From Natronomicrosphaera sp040876735 (GTDB lineage: Bacteria; Planctomycetota; Phycisphaerae; Phycisphaerales; Phycisphaeraceae): a stretch of DNA of 5,830 bases. The DNA is taken from assembly GCA_040876735.1 (NCBI GenBank), contig JBBDPC010000042.1, positions 1 to 5,830 on the forward strand, read 5' to 3'. This document shows positions 1-5,483 of the stretch, piece by piece (position 1 is the stretch's first letter; every line of letters starts with the position of its first letter). The notes beneath the pieces were generated by a model. That model was not told where the DNA came from. It saw nothing but the letters and a program-made list of their open reading frames with translations, and did not search any database. The translations under genes and the position numbers were made by a program.

Positions 1-61
1 CCATAAGCCCAACATAGCCTACCGGGGCATGGCCGTGACGGCAACAGTTTGGCAATAAACG

Positions 62-91
62 CGGGATTCGGGGGCGGGGGATTCGGGGGGG
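62..91 (+). other. G-quadruplex-type G-tract cluster
   Basis: Four G runs (63-65, 70-74, 76-80, 85-91) are separated by loops of 4, 1 and 4 bases, which fits the usual G3+N1-7 quadruplex rule on the plus strand. It forms the left outer arm of the nested palindrome, so it could pair with the C-rich array at 318-343 instead of folding on itself. No function can be read from this. Confidence 0.5.
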
Positions 92-161
92 AGGATCGAG
101 GTTCGGGAAAACGCCCGACCCTGAGCGAGCCCGCGAGCGAAGGGCGGGATGAGGGTGGCGA

Positions 162-235
162 ATTTCTAATTGCTGATTGATGATTTCTGATTTGAACAGT
201 CAGCCATCAGCCATCAGCAATTAGAAATCTTTTTT
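162..235 (+). terminator. 16-bp stem-loop followed by a T run
   Basis: ATTTCTAATTGCTGAT at 162-177 is exactly complementary to 213-228, with a 35-base loop, and six T residues follow at 230-235. This resembles a plus-strand intrinsic terminator, but the stem is AT-rich and the loop is large. No plus-strand gene lies just upstream in the window, so it would have to serve a gene to the left. It may simply be the core of the nested repeat. The loop also carries short internal repeats (ATCAGCC twice near 206-218). Confidence 0.3.
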
Positions 236-283
236 CCCCCATCCGGGGCTTCGCGGACTCAGCCCTCGGCTTCTACACTTCTG

Positions 284-345
284 CCCGAACCCCGAACCCC
301 GAACCCCGAACCCCGAACCCCGAATCCCGAACCCCGAATCCCGAC
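284..345. repeat. Heptanucleotide tandem array (CCCCGAA)n
   Basis: About nine 7-bp units run without interruption. The first lacks one C, and the units at 325-331 and 339-345 begin with T in place of C (the last also ends in C). On the minus strand it reads (TTCGGGG)n, with a G3-4 run every seven bases, so the 3' end of any argJ transcript would be quadruplex-prone. The array ends two bases from the argJ stop codon. Copy number probably varies by slippage; that is inferred. Confidence 0.85.
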
Positions 346-347
346 TC

Positions 348-1631
348 TCACGTCGTGTAGTCGGCATTGATGGCGATGTACTGACGGGAGAGATCGCAGC
401 CGAACCATTCGACGGCCGCCTGCCCCCGGCCGAGGTCGAGGGTGAAGCAGACTTCCTTCTTACGCATCAGCGCGCCGAGACGGCGCAGCGTGTTGCCGTT
501 CAGGTCGGTCGGCGAACCGGCACGGTAGACGCAGACGCCGTCATCGCCCGCCGCGTCGCCGCCGACGTGCAGTGACATTTTCGCCGGCTGGATCGCCGCC
601 CCGCTGTAGCCGGCGGCGGTGACGATCCGGCCCCAGTTCGGGTCGCCGCCATGCACGGCACACTTGACCAGCGGCGAATCCACGACCGCCTTGGCGACCC
701 GGTCGGCCTCGCGCTCGGTCCGGGCGCCGGTCACCTGCATACGGAAGACCTTGGTCGCCCCTTCGCCGTCCTGCACGACCTGGTAGGCAAGGTCGCGACA
801 GAGCGCGGTCAATGCGTCGGCAAAGGCGGCGTAGGCGTCGCCCGCGGCGGTGGTGATCGGCTTGTGGTCGGCCGCGCCGCTGGCGAGCGCGAAGGCCATG
901 TCGCTGGGGCTGGTGTGCTGGTCGACGCTGGTGCGGTTGAAGCTGGCGGCGGCGGCGTCGCGCAGCGCCTGTTGCAACGGCGCGGCGGCGATGGCGGCGT
1001 CGGTGGTGATGAAGGCGAGCATAGTGCCCATGTTCGGCGCGATCATGCCCGAGCCCTTGGCGATGCCGGCGAGCGTGACGGTCTGCCCGGCGAGGTCGAG
1101 CGTGGTCAGCGCCGACTTCGGGGCGAGATCGGTGGTCATGATGGCACGGGCGGCGTTGACGTCGGCCTGCCGGTTGCGACCGAGGCGAGGCACGAGTGTG
1201 GCGACGCCCCGGCCGATGAGGTCCATCGGCAACCGGTGGCCGATGATGCCGGTCGAAGCGACGAGCACGTCGGCGGGCTTGAGGGTGACCTCGCGCAGCG
1301 GCGTGTGCTCGTCTTGCGTGAGTTGTCGGGCCAGCAGCTTGCACATGGTGGTGGCGTCGTGCTCGCCGGCTTTGCCGGTGGAGGCGTTGGCGTTGCCGGA
1401 GTTGACGATGATCGCTTGCGCCTGGCCGGAGCGGAGGTGACGCCGGGAGACGATGACCGGTGCGCCGGGGGTTCGGCTGCGTGTGAAGACGCCGGCGGCG
1501 GCGCAGGGCCGGTCGGCGACGATCAATGCCAGGTCCGGCAGGCCGGACGCCTTGATGCCACAAGTGCCGCCGGCGGCGTAGAAGCCCGCGGGTTGAGTCA
1601 CGCTTCGCTTGCTGGGTTTTGCCTTTGCCAT
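348..1631 (-). CDS. argJ: Arginine biosynthesis protein ArgJ (glutamate N-acetyltransferase)
   Basis: ArgJ moves the acetyl group from N-acetylornithine to glutamate in the cyclic arginine pathway; some family members also use acetyl-CoA as donor, and the sequence does not tell which type this is. The 427 residues match the family from end to end: TQPAGFYAAG at 12-21, GIK near 25, NSGNANASTG at 77-86, STGIIG at 126-131 (oxyanion-hole region), TTDLAPK at 166-172, AKGSGMIAPN at 191-200, DGEGATK at 288-294, HGGDPNWGRI at 327-336 and the typical C-terminus ending NADYTT. The precursor is expected to cut itself before Thr203, the N-terminal nucleophile of the beta chain. Here the preceding residue is Gly (MGTML), where Ala is usual. 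Residues 236-245 also depart from the common VDGDTSTNDT. The ATG at 1629-1631 has no clear Shine-Dalgarno sequence upstream. The gene stands alone and diverges from fbaB. Confidence 0.96.
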   Translation of the reverse strand: MAKAKPSKRSVTQPAGFYAAGGTCGIKASGLPDLALIVADRPCAAAGVFTRSRTPGAPVIVSRRHLRSGQAQAIIVNSGNANASTGKAGEHDATTMCKLLARQLTQDEHTPLREVTLKPADVLVASTGIIGHRLPMDLIGRGVATLVPRLGRNRQADVNAARAIMTTDLAPKSALTTLDLAGQTVTLAGIAKGSGMIAPNMGTMLAFITTDAAIAAAPLQQALRDAAAASFNRTSVDQHTSPSDMAFALASGAADHKPITTAAGDAYAAFADALTALCRDLAYQVVQDGEGATKVFRMQVTGARTEREADRVAKAVVDSPLVKCAVHGGDPNWGRIVTAAGYSGAAIQPAKMSLHVGGDAAGDDGVCVYRAGSPTDLNGNTLRRLGALMRKKEVCFTLDLGRGQAAVEWFGCDLSRQYIAINADYTT

Positions 1632-1727
1632 GGGGGCAAGTTGTAAACGAAACGCGCCTGTTGCGATAGGGGGGGAGTGGGGCGGAAGGGGCGCCTAGGA
1701 TGAGGTGAGTCATCTGTGGATACGCCT

Positions 1728-1743
1728 GGCCGCTGAAGCGGCC
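1728..1743 (+). promoter_or_regulatory. GC-rich palindrome in the argJ-fbaB spacer
   Basis: GGCCGC, a TGAA loop and GCGGCC make a perfect 6-bp stem with a tetraloop, 14 bases before the fbaB Shine-Dalgarno sequence. A second small inverted repeat, GATGA/TCATC, lies at 1699-1714. Either could be an operator or a leader hairpin. The divergent spacer 1632-1772 must hold promoters for both genes, but I found no convincing -35/-10 pair. Confidence 0.3.
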
Positions 1744-1757
1744 TCGGCCGCCGCGCG

Positions 1758-1764
1758 TAAGGAG
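1758..1764 (+). promoter_or_regulatory. Shine-Dalgarno of fbaB
   Basis: TAAGGAG is a full match to the anti-Shine-Dalgarno core, with eight bases before the ATG at 1773. It fixes the start of the aldolase gene and suggests efficient translation. Confidence 0.85.
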
Positions 1765-1772
1765 TCCTTGTC

Positions 1773-2861
1773 ATGGCCACGGCTACCGTCACGACCGACC
1801 ACATTGTCGAACTGCTCGCCGACGAGGCCGACGGCCTGCTCAACTACCAGGCCCGAGGCTTTTCACGCGACCAGCTTCACCTGCCCGGCAGCGACTTCGT
1901 CGACCGCATCCTCACCGACACCGACCGCTCGCCGCGCGTGCTGCGCAACTTTCAGCAGATCCTCAACACCGGCCGGCTTGGCGGAACGGGCTACATCTCC
2001 ATCCTCCCGGTCGACCAGGGCATCGAGCACACCGCCGGCGCCAGCTTTGCTCCCAACCCCGTCTACTTCGACCCGGAGCGCATCGTCACGCTCGCCATGG
2101 AAGGCGGGTGCAACGCCATCGCCTCCACGCTCGGCGTGCTCGGGGCCGTGTCACGCAAGTACGCCCACCGCATCCCCTTCATCGTCAAGCTCAACCACAA
2201 TGAGCTGCTGACCCATCCCAACAAATACGACCAGATCATGTTCGGCCAGGTCCGGCAGGCGTTCGACATGGGCGCCGTCGCCGTCGGCGCCACCATCTAC
2301 TTCGGCAGCGCGGAAAGCAACCGCCAGATCATCGAAATCTCCCAAGCTTTCGCCGAGGCCCACGAACTGGGCATGGTCACCATCCTCTGGTGCTACCTGC
2401 GCAACAGTGCCTTCAAGACCGACGAAACCGACTACCACCTTGCGGCTGACCTGACCGGGCAGGCGAACCACCTTGGCGCGACCATCGAAGCCGACATCGT
2501 CAAGCAGAAGCTGCCGGAAACCAACGGCGGCTTCCGCGACCTGAAGTTCGGCAAGACCCGCCCCGAGATGTATGACCAGCTCACGCCGGACGAAGGTTCC
2601 GGGGGCCACCCCATCGAGCTGTGCCGGTACCAGATCGCCCACGGCTACATGGGGCGCGTGCCGTTGATCAACTCCGGCGGCGCGTCGTCCGGCAAGGGCG
2701 ACTTCGCCGAGGCGGCCCGCACGGCCGTCATCAACAAGCGGGCCGGCGGCATGGGGCTGATCTCAGGCCGCAAGGCGTTCCAGCGCCCGATGAACGAAGG
2801 CGTGCAACTGCTCAACCTGATCCAGGACGTCTACCTCGACGAGCACATCACAGTGGCGTAG
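1773..2861 (+). CDS. fbaB: Class I fructose-1,6-bisphosphate aldolase (DhnA/FbaB family)
   Basis: This cytosolic enzyme reversibly splits fructose 1,6-bisphosphate into glyceraldehyde 3-phosphate and dihydroxyacetone phosphate through a lysine Schiff base, without metal. The 362 residues follow recalled E. coli FbaB (about 350) closely throughout: LPGSDFVDRI near 37-46, GYISILPVDQG at 73-83 with the catalytic Asp81, EHTAGASFAPNP, KLNHNE at 139-144, GATIYFGS at 172-179 with Tyr175, LWCYLRNSAF at 205-214, ADLTGQANHL, and DIVKQK at 241-246 with Lys244 as the probable Schiff-base lysine. INSGGAS near 299-305 and SGRKAF at 331-336 form the phosphate-binding region. Compared with E. coli there seems to be a short insertion near 273-278. 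The start is set by TAAGGAG eight bases upstream. The gene stands alone, so a role in glycolysis or gluconeogenesis comes from the family, not the neighbours. Confidence 0.96.
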   Translation: MATATVTTDHIVELLADEADGLLNYQARGFSRDQLHLPGSDFVDRILTDTDRSPRVLRNFQQILNTGRLGGTGYISILPVDQGIEHTAGASFAPNPVYFDPERIVTLAMEGGCNAIASTLGVLGAVSRKYAHRIPFIVKLNHNELLTHPNKYDQIMFGQVRQAFDMGAVAVGATIYFGSAESNRQIIEISQAFAEAHELGMVTILWCYLRNSAFKTDETDYHLAADLTGQANHLGATIEADIVKQKLPETNGGFRDLKFGKTRPEMYDQLTPDEGSGGHPIELCRYQIAHGYMGRVPLINSGGASSGKGDFAEAARTAVINKRAGGMGLISGRKAFQRPMNEGVQLLNLIQDVYLDEHITVA

Positions 2862-2864
2862 CCC

Positions 2865-2882
2865 GACGGCGAAACGCCCGTC
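2865..2882 (+). terminator. Small stem-loop just after fbaB
   Basis: GACGGCG, an AAA loop and CGCCCGTC make a 7-bp stem with one bulged C, starting four bases after the fbaB stop codon. There is no T run behind it, so it could be a 3'-end stabiliser or a factor-dependent stop, or chance in GC-rich DNA. Confidence 0.25.
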
Positions 2883-3049
2883 ACCGCCGGTCACGATGGC
2901 TCCGGCGCGGATGGGAAAAACCGTGCGCCATGATGGAATCACACTCTGCCATCGTTTAACATGGTGCAAGCTGTTGCATGTTTGCATCGGCTTTCGCAGC
3001 CGGGGTCTCCCTCTCGTTCGTTATTCTGCGTGTGGTCCAAGTTGATTCT

Positions 3050-3053
3050 GGAG
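3050..3053 (+). promoter_or_regulatory. Shine-Dalgarno that sets the start at 3062
   Basis: GGAG lies eight bases before the ATG at 3062. The earlier in-frame ATG at 2978 has no comparable site, and the protein made from 3062 begins with a clean signal peptide. This decides the start. Confidence 0.75.
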
Positions 3054-3061
3054 GACTGGCG

Positions 3062-4078
3062 ATGGTGCAGGGTCTGCCACGTCTCGGCGTTCTGGCCACG
3101 TGGGGAGTGGTGATCGCACTGAGCACGCTGAGTGCGGCGGCGTCCGAGGTCGATCCGGAGACGATGTCAGCCGATTTGCCGGAGATTGCCGATCATGCGA
3201 CTGTGAAGCCGGTGGTCGATCGCTTTCACTCGGCCATCACCACTGCCGGCGAAGAATATGATGAAACCCTGACGACGTCGCACGCCACCTTTGTCCAAGC
3301 CATGGAACGTGTGCGTGAAAGTGCGATGCAGCGGGCAAACCTGGACGAGGTCAACGCCATCCAGGCTGCCCTGGACAAGGCCGCGAACCACATCGCTCAG
3401 TTACAGGGTCAGGCGATTGAAACTGAGGCCGACAACGATGAAACGTTCTCAGTGCGTCATGCGACAGCCCGACGGGCGATGGACGTGTTCAGCAGAAGGC
3501 TGACATTGGCGAAGCACCAGTACGAGCGATCGAAGCGCTCCGCGTTGACCACCGTGATGCAGGAACTCGAGCACGCCAAGCGTGCGCTGACGCGCGAAGG
3601 GGACGTGGCGTCGGCCAATGCCGTGGCCGTCCTTGAGGCGGAGTTGCGTGAGCGGTGGCTCGGCCGGGCCGCGCAACTGTACGTTGCGGCCAAAGGCGAG
3701 ATTCAGATCTATCACAACCGGGAGATGGTGGCGGAGGGGGCGACGGAAGGACCTGTTGAGCTTCAGCTTGCTCGCGATGATTTCATCTTCGTTCGCGTTC
3801 GCAGTCCCTTTGTGTATCGGGTGTTCCGGGCGGCGCTGGTGGTGGAGGGGGAGGAGCCGGTGGGGTGGACGACGGAAAACTGCCTGTTTCTGGGAGAGGC
3901 CACACCGGATGAAGTCACCGAGCAGGTGCTCCAGACAGCGCCCCGCGCCCGGACGGGACGGGCGGACGGCCATAGCCCCGGCCGGTGGAGCCGCACGGGG
4001 GGGCCGGACGTTGGCGAGTGGCTGGGCCTGCCCAGCAAGGGGCGGTGGTATCTTTACGCCTTCCAACCCGCGCAGTGA
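3062..4078 (+). CDS. Predicted secreted coiled-coil protein, function unknown
   Basis: I do not recognise a named family. The 338-residue product starts with a signal peptide: a short arm with one Arg, a hydrophobic stretch LGVLATWGVVIALSTL at 8-23, then SAAAS before EVD, a likely signal peptidase I site near 28. Residues about 45-200 are charged and Ala-rich and should form long helices. Within them 62-107 and 150-195 align without gaps and share Tyr, Gln, Glu and an Asn-Ala near the end, suggesting two copies of a helical hairpin. Repeats of this sort recur in planctomycete secreted proteins. Residues about 205-280 look like beta strands (LYVAAKGEIQIYHN, DDFIFVRVRS), possibly a small beta-sandwich; that is a guess from pattern. 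The tail (290-338) is Gly/Arg-rich and ends in an aromatic strand. The gene stands alone and converges on the MarC-like gene. An envelope or periplasmic structural role is possible. Confidence 0.8.
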   Translation: MVQGLPRLGVLATWGVVIALSTLSAAASEVDPETMSADLPEIADHATVKPVVDRFHSAITTAGEEYDETLTTSHATFVQAMERVRESAMQRANLDEVNAIQAALDKAANHIAQLQGQAIETEADNDETFSVRHATARRAMDVFSRRLTLAKHQYERSKRSALTTVMQELEHAKRALTREGDVASANAVAVLEAELRERWLGRAAQLYVAAKGEIQIYHNREMVAEGATEGPVELQLARDDFIFVRVRSPFVYRVFRAALVVEGEEPVGWTTENCLFLGEATPDEVTEQVLQTAPRARTGRADGHSPGRWSRTGGPDVGEWLGLPSKGRWYLYAFQPAQ

Positions 4079-4088
4079 GCGGGCACGC

Positions 4089-4139
4089 GGTTCACGTACG
4101 CCGGCGCTCGCCGTGGTTCACCTACGCCGGCGTTCGCCG
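4089..4139. repeat. Two-copy 26-bp-period tandem repeat with hairpins
   Basis: Bases 4089-4113 and 4115-4139 are 25-bp copies differing at two positions (8 and 19). Each contains CGGCG, two bases, CGCCG, which can fold as a short hairpin; the second difference falls inside the hairpin loop, so the stem is kept. The repeat fills the 80-bp gap between convergent genes and may help end transcription from both sides, but no T or A run accompanies it. Confidence 0.7.
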
Positions 4140-4158
4140 CCCGGTGCGTTGATGGCGG

Positions 4159-4815
4159 TCACTGGGCATCATCTGGCATCACGTCTTCCATCATGTTGGA
4201 CAACTCGGTGTCCGTCAGGGCGGTCTGCAGACCGCCGATGATCATCTCGACGCCGATGGCGCCGATGAACAGGGCGTTGGTCCGCATGAGGATGGCGAAG
4301 TACTGGCCGACGATCGTCTCCTTCTGCGTCGCCAGGCGGTCCATGAACGCCTGCACGCCGAGCACGAACGCCATGTTGATCAACAGCACGCTGGTCACCG
4401 CCGCGAGCGCGACGTAGGTGCGCATCTGCTGGCCCATGAGGATCGCCGCCCAGATCGTGCCCGGCCCGACCATGTAAGGCAGCGAGATGCGCGGCGCGAA
4501 GTGGCGGATGTCGCCGCGGAACAACAGGTTGCTGCCCGAGCCCATGGTGACGTATCGGTAGGCGATGAAGAGGATGATCATCCCACCGAAGATCTGCAAC
4601 GCCGCCAGACGCACCTGGAACACGTCGCGCAGCACGAAGTCGCCGCCGAGCACGAACACTGCGAAGACGCCGAACGAGAGCAGGCTCGCCTGGATGTGCA
4701 CCTTGGCGAACTCCCGGAACGAGAGCCGATGCATCAGCTCCGACAGGTAGAGCACCTGCGCGAAGGGATTGATGATGACGAGCATGTAGAGGAACAGTTG
4801 CATGAGGGCGGGCAT
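4159..4815 (-). CDS. MarC-family integral membrane protein
   Basis: The 218-residue product has about six hydrophobic segments: roughly 4-24, 42-62, 69-90, 112-128, 132-156 and 180-198. It fits the MarC (UPF0056) family of inner-membrane proteins, about 200-220 residues, whose function is unsettled; the early link to multiple antibiotic resistance has not held up well. Matching features are an Asn-Pro at 16-17 at the end of the first segment (INPFAQ), LQIFGGMIILFIAY at 73-86, and the loop SLPYMVGPGTIWAAI at 111-125, which matches the family's PL-x-GPG pattern. The tail is acidic (DTELSNMMEDVMPDD). I chose the ATG at 4813-4815 because hydrophobic sequence begins there. A TTG at 4915-4917 would add 34 residues of untypical arginine-containing sequence. 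The Shine-Dalgarno is weak (GGCGG). It converges on the secreted coiled-coil gene and diverges from the RRM gene. Substrate unknown. Confidence 0.85.
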   Translation of the reverse strand: MPALMQLFLYMLVIINPFAQVLYLSELMHRLSFREFAKVHIQASLLSFGVFAVFVLGGDFVLRDVFQVRLAALQIFGGMIILFIAYRYVTMGSGSNLLFRGDIRHFAPRISLPYMVGPGTIWAAILMGQQMRTYVALAAVTSVLLINMAFVLGVQAFMDRLATQKETIVGQYFAILMRTNALFIGAIGVEMIIGGLQTALTDTELSNMMEDVMPDDAQ

Positions 4816-5057
4816 TGTAACCGCCGTGCGTCGAAGGGCGCGGGGGCTGCTGACCAGCCAATGGCAGGCCTCTGAAACCGGCGGATTGACTGGCCATTTC
4901 CCCCTTGCCTTCAACAACCGTGCCCAATAAGGTCACACGATGACGTGGCGGCACGGTCCGCCCACCGCTCCGGAGGCTGGCGGTATTCAATTCTGGGACT
5001 GCTCGACGCGCGCTTGACCGCAAGGCCCGCATGTCCTGTCCTCCCCGACGCACTTTG
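4816..5057. other. Divergent spacer before marC-like and RRM genes
   Basis: This non-coding stretch must carry the promoters of both flanking genes. An inverted repeat with one mismatch, CCAGCCAAT (4854-4862) against ATTGACTGG (4885-4893), lies in the marC-like leader and could be an operator. TTGACC at 5014-5019 resembles a -35 box for the RRM gene, but the -10 at the right spacing (TGTCCT, 5037-5042) is poor. I call no promoter. Confidence 0.4.
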
Positions 5058-5104
5058 TCTCACCCGAAGGTTGCCGTTGGTCTTTGTCTGTCTGTCGGGT
5101 GAGA
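5058..5104 (+). promoter_or_regulatory. Leader stem-loop beside the RRM gene start site
   Basis: TCTCACCCGA at 5058-5067 and TCGGGTGAGA at 5095-5104 are a perfect 10-bp inverted repeat. The 27-base loop is rich in T and G and ends in repeated GTCT. The stem ends two bases before the Shine-Dalgarno sequence of the RRM gene, so folding or protein binding here could affect ribosome access. Small bacterial RRM proteins are often cold-induced and controlled through their leaders, so autoregulation or temperature response is plausible but inferred. Confidence 0.6.
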
Positions 5105-5106
5105 GC

Positions 5107-5110
5107 GAGG
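5107..5110 (+). promoter_or_regulatory. Shine-Dalgarno of the RRM gene
   Basis: GAGG lies eight bases before the ATG at 5119. It selects that start over the longer reading frame open from 4945, and the RRM fold begins right after this ATG. Confidence 0.75.
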
Positions 5111-5118
5111 TGCTGACG

Positions 5119-5412
5119 ATGCTGAACATCTACGTGGGCAATCTGCCTTATTCCACTGACGAGCAGGAGCTTGAACAACTCTTCTCCCAGTTCGGCCAGG
5201 TCGACCGGGCCAATGTGATCACGGATCGTGAGACCGGCCGATCGCGCGGCTTCGGGTTTGTCGAAATGGCCGACGAAACCGAAGGCCATCAAGCCATCGA
5301 AGCACTGCATGGCCAGTCGTACAACGGCCGCGCCCTGACCGTCAACGAAGCCCGCCCCCGCGCCGCACGCCCCGCGGGCGGCGGCTATGCCGGACGCGCC
5401 AGCAGCTACTGA
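5119..5412 (+). CDS. Small single-RRM RNA-binding protein
   Basis: This 97-residue cytosolic protein consists of one RNA recognition motif and a short tail, the usual form of bacterial RRM proteins such as the cyanobacterial Rbp group. RNP2 is IYVGNL at 4-9. RNP1 is RGFGFVEM at 43-50, with the two aromatic RNA-stacking residues Phe45 and Phe47 present, plus Tyr5 in RNP2. Between them come the first helix (EQELEQLFSQFG, 15-26) and the VDRANVITDRETGRSRG segment. ETEGHQAIEALHG (53-65) is the second helix and RALTVNEARP (71-80) the last strand. The tail (81-97) is rich in Ala, Gly and Arg and ends in Tyr, a much shortened version of the Gly-rich tails of relatives. It binds single-stranded RNA by family knowledge; targets are unknown. 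The gene is alone, preceded by a strong leader hairpin and followed by a large GC hairpin. Confidence 0.95.
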   Translation: MLNIYVGNLPYSTDEQELEQLFSQFGQVDRANVITDRETGRSRGFGFVEMADETEGHQAIEALHGQSYNGRALTVNEARPRAARPAGGGYAGRASSY

Positions 5413-5436
5413 TCCTCCTCCCGCCAAATCCACAAC

Positions 5437-5483
5437 AAAAACCCGCCGCCCCGGCCGCGCAGGCGCAGCCGGGGTCGGCGGGT
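5437..5483 (-). terminator. Strong GC hairpin, intrinsic terminator in the minus direction
   Basis: Arms 5441-5455 and 5468-5483 pair over 15 bp (ACCCGCCG with CGGCGGGT, CCCCGGC with GCCGGGG) with a single bulged T at 5475 and a 12-base loop. On the minus strand the stem is followed at once by TTTTTGTTGTGG, the classic terminator layout. On the plus strand the following bases are CGTCAACAAAC, without T. It lies 28 bases after the RRM stop codon and may still mark the 3' end of that mRNA, but its polarity points to a transcript arriving from the right. Confidence 0.7.

Larger units (their letters stand above)
62..343. repeat. Nested imperfect inverted repeat, about 280 bp
   Basis: Three sets of arms nest around a centre near base 195-203. 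The outer arms are 62-88 and 318-343; each carries two blocks built on GGGATTCGGGG or its complement CCCCGAATCCC, differing only in the 3-4 bases between blocks. The middle arms are weaker: CTGAG at 121-125 faces CTCAG at 258-262, and GGATG at 147-151 faces CATCC at 240-244, with partial matches between. The inner arms, 162-177 and 213-228, are a perfect 16-bp match. The region is non-coding and I found no flanking target-site duplication. It could be a dispersed intergenic repeat or a small non-autonomous element; this is inferred from shape only. Confidence 0.7.

Noticed and set aside
284..345. Repeat array considered as CRISPR or a true telomere
   Set aside because: Seven-base units without spacers cannot be CRISPR. 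The array is short and lies beside a gene, with no sign of a replicon end.
541..1713. Long minus-strand frame overlapping argJ, and plus-strand frames at 651-1646 and 850-1440
   Set aside because: They are extremely Arg/His- or Gly/Val-rich translations with no motifs, while the argJ frame matches its family from end to end; these are shadow frames of high-GC DNA.
2978..3061. N-terminal extension of the secreted protein from the ATG at 2978
   Set aside because: No ribosome binding site precedes it, and it would bury the signal peptide that begins at the ATG at 3062, which has GGAG eight bases upstream.
4816..4917. 34-residue N-terminal extension of the MarC-like protein from a TTG
   Set aside because: The family begins with a membrane segment, the extra residues are not typical of it, and TTG is a rare start.
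4945..5118. 58-residue N-terminal extension of the RRM protein
   Set aside because: The RRM starts directly at the ATG at 5119, a Shine-Dalgarno fits that start, and a perfect stem-loop occupies the extension.
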